Origin: Gnetum montanum
Taxonomy: Eukaryota; Streptophyta; Gnetopsida; Gnetales; Gnetaceae
Direction: 5' to 3'
Assembly (NCBI GenBank): GCA_015680685.1
Contig: MNCI01037709.1
Span: 398,765-462,764, forward strand
Length of the DNA stretch: 64,000 bases
The notes below the pieces were generated by a model, which saw only the letters and a list, made by a program, of their open reading frames with translations, was not told the DNA's origin and made no database searches. Below are positions 44,880-56,768 of the stretch, piece after piece. Position numbers and translations under genes: made by a program. Each line of letters starts with the position of its first letter. Within the stretch, counting starts at the first letter, position 1.

Positions 44880-45755
44880 TGATGAGCAATGGGTATTTCC
44901 TACACCCAACCATACAAATTATTAGTATGTATGTACAATCTAGTCAAATTCCGTGGACTTCTTTTGCATAAGTGACCTATATCCTTAGATAGTAAAATGT
45001 GTGGCTACTTTGTTTTTGTCTTCCCAATTATCACTTGTGTTAGCTTTGTTTGTATGACTGAGCGTGATTAAGATGCAAGATATTTATTTTTATAATTTTT
45101 ATTATTTTCTTTATTTGTAAAATAAATAAAGGAAGGGTTGAAATATTTAACTTTACTAATTAATAAACTAAACTATCCTAAACATGGAGCATTTGTTCTC
45201 ACTTTTCATACACATCTTGAACGTATACTAACACTACTAGGTTACCATGTGTTTATTGCTGGGTGTACTAAGTATTCATTATTGGGAATACCAAGAGTTA
45301 CTATATTATACTTGAAGTGGTTGTACTCATGCTACTTTTGAATTAGAATATTAGATGCTTAAGTACAAGGAAGTAAATTGCATTCAAAGTAAAATGCTAG
45401 AAATCAAACTTAAACTAATCCAAGTGCTGCAATGGAAAGAAAAAATCTCTATTTTATTATCATTCATGCAACTGTGTTCAGGTACATATTACACTTGAAT
45501 AGAATTCCATACAATCAATTCAATCCATACTACAGGCACTCAGAGGAAAATTTTTGCTAAGTTCTATGGAAGAAGACTACAAGAGTTTAGCTATGGATTT
45601 GACTAATGGTACCATAAATGTGGTTGGTGTGCACTCTTATATAGGCTTTAGAAGGATTAGCATCAACACACATATGTGAATGCATCCTGAGATGCATCAA
45701 TAGGGCTATGTTAATGGGCATGCATTGATGCAGTTGACTTATTAACACTTCATGA
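44880..45755 (-). repeat. M2 3' LTR
   Basis: Plus strand TGATGAGC...CTTCATGA. It is preceded on the minus strand by the tract GTCATGGGGATA shared with N2. U3 carries GCATCAATGCATG, ATTGATGCATC and GTTGATGC (45660-45740) before the TATA box CCTATATAAGAG near 45645. Confidence 0.82.
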
Positions 45756-45980
45756 TATCCCCATGACTAACTAAAAACCCATCCTTGAGTGAATAAAATG
45801 GAACCAAGTTTCATACAAAATTTGGAAAAGTATGAAATTAACTCATTGAATCTAATAAACAAAAGAACTCTTGAGTGTCATTTTGTTTGAATATAGAATT
45901 GATGCAATTTACAAAGAATATGGACACTTAAACAAAAATTTATAGGTGCCTATTGGATGGATGGGGACAAAATGAATTCT

Positions 45981-48573
45981 TCATACCGTGCTTGATGTTG
46001 GAGGATCTTGTGGCATGGAGGATCCTTCATCACATTCCTACCCTTCTGGAGGCCTAGGCTATCCTGCTTTTATTTTTGAAAGTTGAAAGGCATTAATAAG
46101 TGTCTTCATCTTTTCTTTCTTACCTCATGGATCTTGTATGGTTTAGGATACTTCATCTAAATAAGCTAGCACTAGAATATCCCATAGGTACAATAGTGTA
46201 GGGAACATCTCTTTCATGTTGACAAACTAGGCTATGAATTATTTATGTTTGACGTCAAACATATAGACAAGGTCTTACAGCTCTTGGTAGTCACTTATTT
46301 CCCTAGCCAGGCTTTTAGTAACATATCTTTGATCAATGAATTTTCTTTTGTGAACCTTAAGCTTCACATTGATCACTTCCAACTTCTATTTAGTCTCTTT
46401 GTGCAACTTGAACTTTGTTTCATAGAGGAGGTAAGAGCTAGCCACTTGATTTTCTAACTCTAATCTGGGCCTCTTTACTATCAGCATTGCCAAGTTTACA
46501 TATCAAAGGTTAATGAGCTCCGTGTATTTAGTCATCTTTTCAATCTACAACTTCTTCATGTGGATCTTCTCTTGGTTGTATGCATTAAATCCATCAAAGA
46601 TTGGTTGTCATACATTGCCTCTTTGTTGGAGTTGGAGAGTTTTATTCACCTTTACCTTAGCTAACTTGATTTCATTTTCATTAACTTCCTTGAGCATCCT
46701 GACCTAGTCCCTATAGTCATTTTTAACTTGTTCATATTTTAGGACCTCATTCTTTTAGGTGTTAGCCTTAATTGTGGTCTTTTGGCGTAGGGAATGAACC
46801 TCCTTCATTAAAATATTCCTACTTTTTGTAGCCAACCTCCTCAAGTCTAGATTCACCTTGGCAAGCTATTCCTATTATTGGTAAATGTAATCTACCATTT
46901 GATCTTGTTGGTTCTTAGCATTCCATAAGCAATGATTATCTTAGGTTAGTACAATATTTTCTTGCAAACTTTATGGTGGTCATCATAGTGGAATTCACCA
47001 TTACTTTTGATAGTAATGCATCGAAGATCATCATTTCCTTAGAATTTTTAGCCTCCTAATATTTATGCTGAAACTATTGGAAACCTTCATCTATAGTAAG
47101 TCCTAGCTTGAGAATGGTAGGATTTGATAAGTGGGCTCCAAGTTCTATAATCTCAATGTTCAACCATTGATTGCTAATGAAGGTCTCTTTGAGTTTTATG
47201 TTTGCAATCAAGAGGTTTCTCCTTATCTTTAGTAGTTGTGATGAGGTAGTTGATATGTCTTTTGGAATATCAAAGATCTCTAGAATTGGTTGCCCAACTT
47301 CCACCAGTCACTTTGATACTTCTTCCTATTGGAATGCACTCATCCTTTCACTCCCTACTCCTCCTGATGCTTGTACATCTTCCATGGTAGAAACATCAAG
47401 AACAGATGTAGTAGGAGCACTTAGAGCTTCTCTAATATGGTCTACCACCACCTCTACTACTTTCTCTTGATCCTTATGTAGGATAAGTAGAAAAATAACT
47501 TCTTTAGTTTCTTCTAGCATTACAGAGAAGGCTACTACATTCCCAAAAATTTTTAGAGAACGCTTGTCCATGTATGAACATAGTGACTCCTTTGGCACTA
47601 GGATTGGAGCAAATGGATGCTTGGTTTCTTTATGAGGAGAACAATGGTGTCATCTCATTGTCTAGCCAATTGATGGTTCTAGTGACCTCATTGAGATGCC
47701 TCATGGATGGTATGTACATCAAAGATTCTCCACCATCTCTAAAGGCTTGTTGTTATTGTAATTATTGCTTTCTAAGTTTTCTTAGATGCTCTACAATTGT
47801 CAAAATTTTAGGTATTATCTCTAGTGCTACAAGTGGTGGTGGTGGTTGCTCCTTCTCTTGAAGCTTGGTAGGCACTTTGTCTTTCATCATTTCCTACCAT
47901 GATGTGGCAGGAGCTTTACGAACCACATCATTAGAGTAGTGGGCTATTACTCCCCTTTTACAAAGGTTTTTAATGAGACATGGAAAGGGATATGTCTTCC
48001 TATCCTTCTCATTCTTCTTAAAATGCTTTTCTATCTCAAGGAATATTAGTTGCAATAGGTTTAATGAAAATTTTCTACGTAAAGCCATATATGTATTGGT
48101 GGAAAAAGCCATTATCTTACTTGGAATTACCATTAGATTAAGGTGATAGGCCAAAATATTGAAATATGCTCACTTCACCTTAGTGAGGATACCATACTCC
48201 TTATGGTCCATTCCATAGCACAACTGAATCCACTCTTTCTTGGCTTTTGGATCTACTTTAGTGGATATCTTTGCTAGCTTTGTCCTAATGTTGGGTAACT
48301 TGAGGGCCTCTACAATTGCTTCAACCATGTAGAAGATGGTAATGTATTTAATTTTAATAGTGGGATTCCCTTGTTGGTTGTTCCAAAAGAGTTAAGTTCT
48401 CCCATGTACAATTCCCCAAATTTTGAGAGAATGGGCCATAGCGGAGACTTTTAGAGTTATGTTATAACCTCTTTTGGTGCAAGCTTCAGAAATGATCTAA
48501 AATTCAGCTCCTAAAGGATGGAGCTCTAAATTTTCTTTGTATGGACCTTTTCTAAGCAAGCCTCTATAAGCAT
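45981..48573 (-). pseudogene. M2 ORF2 (cut by D)
   Basis: Minus-strand long frame, the longest readable ORF2 copy. N-terminal block near 48380-48560: ELNFRSFLKLAPKEV, SPLWPILSKFGELYMGEL; then VEAIVEALKLPNIRTKL, KKEWIQLCYGMDHKEYGIL, LNLMVIPSKIMAFSTNTY, FPCLIKNLCKRGVIAHYSND. After 47700 the sequence turns into coiled-coil, ending PQDPPTSSTV with stop at 45981-45983. The YGILT...FPCLI..LCKRGV part weakly resembles domains annotated as plant 'putative transposon proteins'; that is inference. Its 5' end was removed by insertion of D. Confidence 0.72.
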
Positions 48574-49620
48574 TGTTGATCTTTTAGTATGCTAAAACCT
48601 TAAGAAAAATGGAGAACAAAGCATGTTTGTTATGGATGATGTGTTTATATGACATGAAAAAGAATTTCATATAAGGACTAAGGACACAAGGAAAATGAGA
48701 TCTACAATAAATTGATAAAGTGAAGATCTAATGAGCCAACATGAGAATATGAATAAGCATGGACTAAAACCAAAGACTATAAACCAAATGAAGATGCTTC
48801 AAGAATTGGAAAGAAGCCAAATTAAAAAGAGAAAGCTTTAGGAACTAGAGTTCAAAATTTGAAGAGAGATCTCTAAGAAATAGTAGATGTCTTTGTTAAG
48901 AAGAAAAATCATAGGAAAAAACCTCTAAGAAAAAGTAGATGTTTGCATCTAAAAGAAGATTCCTTTATAGAGATGTCCCACTTCAGAATAAGACATCTCT
49001 CAAGAATTGAGGCAGATCTAAGGTAGATGTCCCAAGTTCAAAGGAGATGTTTACACTAGCCATTGCATGAATTTCAAGGCATTTTTGAAAACTCTGAAGC
49101 TATAAAAAGACATCAAAGTTTTGAGAATTATGCAAGTGTTGTCAACATCAAAGTAATCATTATCATATCTTGATTACTCTTGTCCTTCATTGTTACATCA
49201 TTTGCTTGGTTGTATGTTGAATTGAGCGTCAATGATAAGGACTTATAATTGTAGTTACATTCTTTTCTTATATCACTTATTTTTTCTTGTTTCCCTACAG
49301 GGATTTATGTGCTTCTTTCAAGAAGACATCCATATTGAGCTTGTTAGGATCCTATGAGATTGAGTGTTTTTGTAGTGCCAAAACACTACTAAGTGAAGTT
49401 CAATTTTATAAAGGTTGTGAGATCATCTAAACCACATTTTGAGCTTGTTGGGATCTTACATGGTTGAGAAATTTCATAGTGATTAAAATTTTTGTAGTGG
49501 AGCTCAAATATTGTAAAGGTTGTGGTGTCCTCTAAACCACATTTTGAAAGAAACAAAGTTCGGAGGTTTGACTTCAAGTTGGAGAACTTATTCAACATCC
49601 ATTCTAAGTTCTCAATTATT
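48574..49620 (+). repeat. D 5' LTR
   Basis: Aligns with 59689-60034 over its first ~345 bases ('atgctaaaaccttaagaaaaatggagaacaaag'). It contains an internal ~105-bp direct duplication (about 49340-49443 and 49444-49552, core 'ctaaaccacattttgag'). The exact right end is uncertain by a few bases. Confidence 0.8.
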
Positions 49621-49623
49621 AAG

Positions 49624-49635
49624 TCGTATCAGAGC
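49624..49635 (+). other. D primer binding site
   Basis: TCGTATCAGAGC, one or two changes from TGGTATCAGAGC, complementary to plant initiator tRNA-Met and standard for Ty1/copia. Confidence 0.82.
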
Positions 49636-49676
49636 CTAATAATCGTATGCTTGTCATTAACATTCAAGAGTAAACC

Positions 49677-50736
49677 ATGAATGGAACATCCTACACCAAG
49701 CCACTAATGTTTGACAAGTTTGATTTTGCTTATTAGAAGGCAAGAATGCAAGGATTCCTTTAGCTAATGGATTTTGAGGTATGGGAGTCCATCATCAAAG
49801 GTTACACACCACCTCTTAATAGTGCAACAAAGGGCATCAAATCATGAACCAAGTGGACATCAAAAGAAAGAGATAAGTTTGTGTATGATTCCAAAGAAAG
49901 AAAATTTTATATTGTGCATTAAATAAGGTTGAATTTAATACAATATTTGGTTTTAGAACTACTAAGGAAATTTTGGAAACCTTAGAAGCTATTTATGAAG
50001 GCACATTCATAGTCAAGTAATCTAAACTTTTGGTCTTACAAAGTAAGTATGAAAAACTCAAAATGAGAGAAGGTGGAAAGATAAAAGATTATTTCTCTAG
50101 GACTAATGATCTAGTAGTAGCAATTAGGGGTAGAGGTAAGGACTTAGTTGAAAGTGATGTAATAATAAAAATGATTTGAACACTCCAACCAGAATTTAGA
50201 CCTAAGGTAACTACTATGGAAGAGATTAGAGATTTGTTGGTTCTAAAATTTGAAGAACTCCAAAGTGCTCTTATTATTTATGAAATGAATATCATAAGTA
50301 AAGAAGCAATAAAAGAAAAGCCCATTGCCTTAAAGTCAACATCCAAAGAAAAGGAACTTGCTGAGCAAGATGTAAGTAGTGAAGAGAAAATAGCTCTTCT
50401 TTCAAGAAGAGTTCAACGACTTCTTATAAGAAAGGGAAGAAGTCTCAATCAATCGAGCCCCAACCAATCCAACTCTAAAGATAAGTATAAAGGTAAAAAT
50501 TTGTGAAATTCTAATATTTATGCTTTTTCAATAGAATGTTGGATATGTGAAGGAAGAGGCCATGTGACCTTAGAATGTCCTAGCAATGACAAGTTGCAAT
50601 GAAAAGAGAGGACTGACATGGATATGTAAAAGACCAACTTCTACACCAATTGAGATGATGATGACCAAAGTGAAGAAGCAATGGATAACTCCACAAAGGA
50701 TTCTTGGCTTATTTTCATGGCACTTAAAAATGAAAA
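49677..50736 (+). pseudogene. D copia-type gag with CCHC knuckle
   Basis: The ATG at 49677 gives MNGTSYTKPLMFDKFDFAY, then KARMQGFL, VWESIIKGYTPP, KYEKLKMREGGKIKDYFSR and LQPEFRPKVTTMEEIRDLL, the order of the plant copia gag (UBN2-type). A zinc knuckle CWICEGRGHVTLEC (C-x2-C-x4-H-x4-C) is at about 50533-50576. The frame ends in MALKNE where C2 is inserted and resumes at 57332. A few stops (for example 49737) make it a pseudogene. Gag builds the particle and binds RNA. Confidence 0.86.
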
Positions 50737-51415
50737 TGTTGGCACATTTTGGCCATTTCATGGAACAGGTGGACTTATTTGCAAATGGATGGGCTTATGT
50801 TGAGTATTTTTAGGCAGGATGTGCTCAGAGTTCTTAAAATTGCTTATTTGAGCCTTGGAAGTTTGAACAATTCGTAGTTATTGAATTTGGGATAGCTTTA
50901 TTGTGAAGTTTTTAATCGTGTAATTTTACCTTGTTTAAATATTTAAAGTCTTAACACAAATATGCTTTCTTTTCTTTCTATTTCCATTGAATCTTGCTCT
51001 ATTTCTAGTTTTCTTGTGGAACTATCTCTTTCTCTGGGGAAAATTAGAAGTAGATTCATGGAGTTTTTCTCAAATGCTTTTGCAAAACTTTATTTGTTAC
51101 AAGTAGGTATTATAAGGACCGTGTAGACTACGCAATTGAACAAAATAGGAACTCTCAACAACTCACAGTACTTGGCAAAGTTGGCTGAACCTCTTTAAGA
51201 TAAGTCATTTGTAGTTTACACACAATGCAATCATTTCATATTTCACAACCACACACCACAACAGCACACACACATGCTCACATTAACTATTGAGTTTATT
51301 TGGAGGTATTTGGGCCTTGGTGTTGCTAGAGACCAGCAAGCACCTAAATTCTATTCAAGGACACTCGTTGGCGGTCGCGTCCCAAATGGTCGCCAATCCC
51401 AAATGGTCGCCAATA
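50737..51415 (+). repeat. C2 5' LTR
   Basis: Aligns with 53789-53892 plus 56769-57326, and on the minus strand with C1. Its end carries a 17-bp direct duplication tcccaaatggtcgccaa (51380-51396, 51397-51413). A PBS-like TTGGCACTAGAAGGAGGG follows, as in G1. Confidence 0.9.
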
Positions 51416-51538
51416 GTTCTTTTGGCACTAGAAGGAGGGCTGAAATTCAGCCTCTAGGTTCATAAGCCTTATAATTTTAGCACATCAATAGTTCTTTATT
51501 ACTATAAGGCTTAAGAAATTAGATACTATTTTCAGTTC

Positions 51539-53580
51539 ATGACCAAGAAGATTGATAGTTTGGAAAATTTAACAGTTTCAAAAGATATTCTAGATTCTAA
51601 GATTGATTCTTCATCAGAAGAAGAACAAAAGAAAGTTTTTGAATTGGGAACAAATAGTGGAGTGAAAAATAGAAGATCAAGAAGATCACCCATTATATTT
51701 GGTTTATCGATTTATAAGAGAAGATCTAGAAAGTCTAAGANNNNNNNNNNNNNNNNNNNNNNNNNNNNNNNNNNNNNNNNNNNNNNNNNNNNNNNNNNNN
51801 NNNNNNNNNNNNNNNNNNNNNNNNNNNNNNNNNNNNNNNNNNNNNNNNNNNNNNNNNNNNNNNNNNNNNNNNNNNNNNNNNNNNNNNNNNNNNNNNNNNN
51901 NNNNNNNNNNNNNNNNNNNNNNNCAAACTTAACTACACTAAATGACTACTTTAGTGAAGCTATACAATTAGAAAAACAGTTGAACTTGAATCTTGAAGAA
52001 AAAATTGCAATTCAAAAAAGAGAAGAAGGAGTTATGATTCCTATGCAAGATTTTGCTCAATTTAAAGCTTTATTAGGTCCATATCATGTTAAGATAGAGT
52101 AAGAACATGAAAGAGTAGAATCTGGAAAAGGATAATTAATGAGAGATATGTCTAACAAAATAGTGAAGCTTGAAAAATATTTGGTAGGAGTTAATATCAA
52201 GGAAGAAAGGAAAAATAGAAAGCATAAATATCAAGACACTAAGTTAGTAGAAGATGAGGATGAAAGTGACCTTATTATGTCCAACTTTCTTGATATTGAA
52301 TCTGATAATGAGTTATCTAGTGTTCATTATGCAAGTAAATCTTCTAGCAATGGATCTAGCGATACTTCTTCTCTATCAAGTTCTGAAGAAGATATGTCTT
52401 TAGATGAGGAATGCAATAATAATGAGGAAAATGGATATAGTCTCTAATCAAAAGAAAGATTAACTACTTCTAGACCCCTAAATGTTATTACTGATCCATC
52501 TACTAAGAGAAAAGCTTTTGAGCCAAGTAGAAGAGATAAGAATAAAGGTAAAGACAATCAAGTAGAGAAAAACACTCAAAATTAGTCTTTTAATAAATGG
52601 ATAAAGAGACCAAGCTTTATTGGTGATGGAGAGTATGATTTGATTGAAGACCTTAAACATGTCAAGGCAAATATTAGCTTTTATCAGTTGCTTCAAATAG
52701 GAGATCAACAAAGAGAAACTTTAGAGTTCATTAAAGGTAAAAGGAGAGTTAGAGAATTAGAGTTAAGTTATGTGTCTAATAATGATGAGAAATTAAAGAC
52801 CTCTTATGATAAGGAAGCTCCTCCTTTTCTTTTGACAATGAAATTAAAGGATAAATACTTACATAATTGTTTGATTGATTCTGGATCTATGTCCACCATA
52901 ATGCCATTGTCTATATGTAAGAAACTTGGTTTGATTCCTAAAAAATCAAATAAAAAGATTGTTCAAGTGGATAAAAGTAGAGTGAATAAGGTGGGTCAGT
53001 TACCAAATGTTCTATTGGAAATTGCTTCTGAACCCCGCGTCAGAAGTAGAGTAACTATTCAAGTGGCAGATATACCAAATTTGCATAGTCTTTTATTGAG
53101 TAGAAGTTGGAGCAAGAATTTCTTAGGTTACATATCAATAGATTATTCTCACATGTGGCTACCTTGGAAAGGAGAACCAAATTAGATATACATCTATAGT
53201 GAACCTTTGATGATTGATAACATTACTTCAAATGGAAAAAGTAAAATGGTTGGAAAAGGAGGTGTTGAAAAAAAAATTGTACACTTCAAGAAAATTGTAG
53301 TTTTGAGAAAGAACCAATCAATGAAGATTCATGGGAAGAAGCCTTTGAGCCCCAAGAAGAATAAGAAGGACCCAATTGGAAAGAAAATAAGAATTCATCT
53401 GAGAAAGAAGATGAAAGGATTGCTAAAGAAAAAGCTTAAGAAGATCAAGTTGAAACCTCCATCAAGCCAAAAAATAATAGAAAAGCATTCATCACTTCAG
53501 AGATTTCTTATGAGAAGGTTAAAGATATGAGGATTCCTACCAGAGTAATCCTTAACATTCTCTTTCCATCTCAAGAATAG
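51539..53580 (+). pseudogene. C2 gag-protease polyprotein
   Basis: Begins MTKKIDSLENL at 51539; a 183-base gap (51741-51923) hides part. Then come LEEKIAIQKREEGVMIPM, an acidic Ser-rich stretch (52260-52440), LIEDLKHVKANISFYQLLQI, and a retropepsin with catalytic LIDSGS (about 52875) and LPLSICKKLGL, followed by LLLSRSWSKNFLGYISIDY and WLPWKGEPN near 53100-53180, blocks typical of plant Ty3/gypsy protease ends. An acidic tail (INEDSWEEAFEPQEE...) ends at TAG near 53580. The catalytic DSG is intact. About six stops and one or two shifts are present. Protease would cleave gag; no polymerase is encoded. Confidence 0.85.
51741..51923. other. Assembly gap
   Basis: 183 undetermined bases in the gag part of C2. 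Confidence 1.
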
Positions 53581-53892
53581 TCCATGAACAAAGGACTTGT
53601 TAGTGTACAGTTTATTTGTTTCCTAGGAATGAGGTTTTTATACCACCAAACCTTATGTTTGATGGGAATTTTCCTCCAAAAAGATTTATCTTTTCAACTG
53701 TAAAAAGTTCAATAAAAGCTTCAAGTACAGTTCAGTTCTAAAATGGGGCTTGCATAAATTTCTTTAAGCCTTTTAAAGCGGGTAGAAATGTTGTCACATT
53801 TTGGCCATTTCATGGAACACGTGGACTTATCTGCAAATGGATGGACTTATGTTGAGTATTTTTAGGCAGGATGTGCTCAGAGTTCTTGAAAA

Positions 53893-54331
53893 TAGTAGAC
53901 TTGTCATCAAATATTATATGGATTTGGTGAAAGGACTGAAGGGTGCAGAATGCTAGAAAAAGAAGTGATCAAAGTACATGATGGTATGCTTGAGACAGCT
54001 AGAAGAGTATTTTCAAAATTTATTCAATGATGATCAGCTTGACAATAAGGAGATTCTTGGCAAGGGAATTTTGTTTGTACAGAGTGAAGAAAATATGTAC
54101 TCTTCATTCGAAAATGAAGAACGTAGAACTTTGTTCAAATAAAATGCTTCTGAATCAAGCCTAAAGATAGAAGTGATGGAAGAACCTTCAAATCTAAACA
54201 AAGGAAGAATAATTGCTGGTGCTAATGAAGCTAGAAAATTAGAATCCTTACCGTCTACAATCGCCAAGGCTTACATGCATAGCAAATCATCGGTAGCACT
54301 AAAAATTCCTGTTGGCAACAATCATCAGTAG
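53893..54331 (+). pseudogene. Gene fragment in the C2 LTR insert (acidic, unknown)
   Basis: One plus-strand frame of about 146 codons with three stops: KYYMDLVKGLKGAEC, RQLEEYFQNLFNDDQ, KEILGKGILFVQSEENMYSS, GRIIAGANEARKLESL, SKSSVALKIPVGNNHQ. Codon choice and composition look like host coding sequence rather than retroelement. I do not recognise the family. It lies at the left end of the 2.9-kb insert. Confidence 0.5.
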
Positions 54332-54608
54332 AGGCTCTCTTGGAATTGGAGGTAGAGAAAAATTGCTAAATCAACTGGTCTAAAATAGGGAAAGGTGTCC
54401 AAGCAGAGTCCCCTGTTTCCCTGCCAATCCCTCTTTTTAGCTACCTCCTACTCCATGCACTCCTCATACTCCTTTGCTATTGGCACGTTCGTGTCCTCCC
54501 CCGGTGACAGGCCATCCTGCACCAGCAGTTATGTAATTGCTTTTGCTGGTTCCACCCTAATAGTTCCTGCTATTCATCCTAGAGCCGAGCCACTAGATCA
54601 ATCAACCT

Positions 54609-55094
54609 TTGGAGGGCCTCGTGAAAGTTAGCCCAGTCCTCCAGGTAGAAGCGCGTCTCCTCCGTTCGGATGTGGTGAGCTTCCTACATGCCCACCCGAC
54701 CTCAAATCATGGCTCTCAGATTATTGCATCATATCCAGATCCTCAAGTTTCTGAGAGTCAACCTTCACCAGAAGCTGCTACTCAGCCTGAGTGCGATCAT
54801 CAAGATGTCCAGAATTCAAGGGCAACAAGTCACAGAGAAACTTCCATATCTTCTTCTGTAGTAGGGGAAAGCATTCTAAACAAAGCCAACTCAAGGGTTT
54901 CCAACGTATGAACAACACCTACGTTTCTCAGGAGCTGCCCTAGCAGTAGCACCTACATGCCAATTAAGAGAGGGATGTTGACGATGATAACATGGTGTCA
55001 TGGACGACCGCTGAGGATGAAAAGTGTCAGCATCGGCATCGGCTTCGGCTTGGGCATCACCCTGGGCATCAGCGTCGCAGTTTCTTACGCCTAA
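54609..55094 (+). pseudogene. Gene fragment in the C2 LTR insert with C-terminal hydrophobic Gly-rich segment
   Basis: A single frame of 161 codons with one internal stop, a TGA at 54909 that a C-to-T change in CGA would explain. It reads a Ser/Pro/Gln-rich region (SESQPSPEAATQPE, HRETSISSSVVGES) and ends in a hydrophobic Gly-rich stretch, GIGIGFGLGITLGISV, before TAA at 55092-55094. This looks like a tail-anchored or single-span membrane protein end. CpG is well retained compared with neighbours. Function unknown; capture of a host gene fragment is the inference. Confidence 0.55.
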
Positions 55095-56768
55095 CCACCT
55101 CACAGGGTAGGATTTGTTTAGGGAAATCGACAATTAGTATGATGAGAAATTTATCATGTAAACCACCAATAAAAATCCATTTTAAGAAGAAAAAAACCGT
55201 TACACCCTTACCCATGTGATATTCAATCGGAAACGTAGCACGGTAACTGCCTTAGTCGCTACGAAAGCCAACTAATGAGGGTATTCCTGTGCAAAGTGGA
55301 GCATGTGCAAGAGGGCCGTTGCCATTTCATGCCACAGGGGCTCGCCTTCTAGATGGTATTCATCCACGTATGAGACACCTAGCCTCTTTAACTACGTCAT
55401 TATCACATGCATCATGCAGTAGCAACCGCTACTTCTTAGCACTGTCACCATGCTATTGCCCACTAGCTCCACTCCTGCAACTGATGAGTCATGAACATCC
55501 TCATGTGAGCTTTGTTGCTACTGCAAATATGTTAATTCCCAGGGCATGCCACACCTACATCATTTGTTGGACCTCTTTCCTTGTCTACTTCAGTTGTTGG
55601 ATGTCTTTCCTTGTCTACTTCAGTTGTTGGACATCAGCAAGTGGTATAATTTTCAGTGATAATAAGATTTGTTTTTAGAAAAACAACAAACACCTACTAT
55701 TTAGGGATCAAGAGACATTTGGCTATTATCCCTTTTATTCCTATGGAAGTTGTATCTTCCTATGATAAGTTAAAACTATGATATTTGTAACTAATTTTAA
55801 TTTTGATTACCATGAAGACACTTAGCAACTAAAAAGGCCACTTGTCAACTACAACTTGTTTATCTCCATGGTGACCACTTGGTGACTGAAAGGCCACTTG
55901 GCAACTAAATGGGACACTTGTCAGTTGTAGCTTTTTTTATCTCTATGGTGGTTATAACCACCCAAAATAGTTACAACTTCCTAACTTGTTGGGCAAGTAA
56001 TGTCTCCTAACTTGTTGGGCAAGTTATAACTTCCTTACTTGGGAGAGAAGTTAGCAAAGATATTTTGGAATATCTAACTACCTTTGAACCCTATAAAAGG
56101 CTTCAAGACTCACTAGGGGAACACACACTTGGAAAAGGACTACTAGCTCACACTTGGGATCACTCACTTTGGCTCTTGGAAGAGCATTTGTAAAGAAAAA
56201 ATCGTGAAAGATTGCTTGTAAGATGACTGACTAAAGAAAAAATTTCAGCCTCTTTTTCATAATCCTGTGAGTTATGTTTTATTTTTATTTTGTTTAAATT
56301 TTTTAGCTAGTGGTTTAGATAGTATCATCCTTGGCAAATAATTTTGGGATTTTTAGATTGCTCTTATTGTTCTTGTTGCATAATTGAAAATTTCTATTAA
56401 AATTTTGCCATAGAAGCGCTTATGTTTAAAAGCCTTAAGAGAATTTTAGTAGTGAATTTTATTATTGTGCAATGTATAAGAACCGCTATTGAGATTGTTG
56501 TAAGAGAGCCTCTACTTGTAGTCGAGTCGTTGAACAATTCAATGGTCAAGAGGGTTCAGAAAATCTTTGGTATTTTGATAGGACCAGAATAGCTTCTTTT
56601 ATCTTTAAAGTGAATCTTCGTGGTATTTCAATAAGAAATTGTCAAGTCTTTTGAAGGTTCTATTGAATGCAATTGTTGACATCCATTATCTAGCCAAAAT
56701 GGAGTCTGGTACGTGATAGTTTACGCAGCAATTTTTTGGGTAGCATAGTAGGATTATCTTGAAGAAAT
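55095..56768 (+). other. Remainder of the C2 LTR insert, LTR-like right part
   Basis: Contains a 27-bp unit repeated three times ('tgtctacttcagttgttgga', 55563-55640), 'aacttgttgggcaagt' repeated at 55982-56032, and a TATA box CCCTATAAAAGG at 56090-56101 followed by T-rich and A-rich sequence. The right part resembles a promoter-bearing LTR of another element, but no partner is in the window. Confidence 0.4.

Noticed and set aside
47171-47861. Plus-strand frames within ORF2 of M2
   Set aside because: They lie opposite the conserved minus-strand ORF2, which has homologs in N2, M1 and M3; the plus frames do not.
53207-53530. Lysine-rich 107-codon frame after the C2 protease
   Set aside because: The frame shifted by one gives a continuous acidic tail that continues the polyprotein; the Lys-rich reading is its shadow.
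55289-55678. 129-codon frame ending in repeated CWTSFLVYFS-like segments
   Set aside because: The repetition comes from a 27-bp DNA tandem repeat, and no conserved block is seen upstream.
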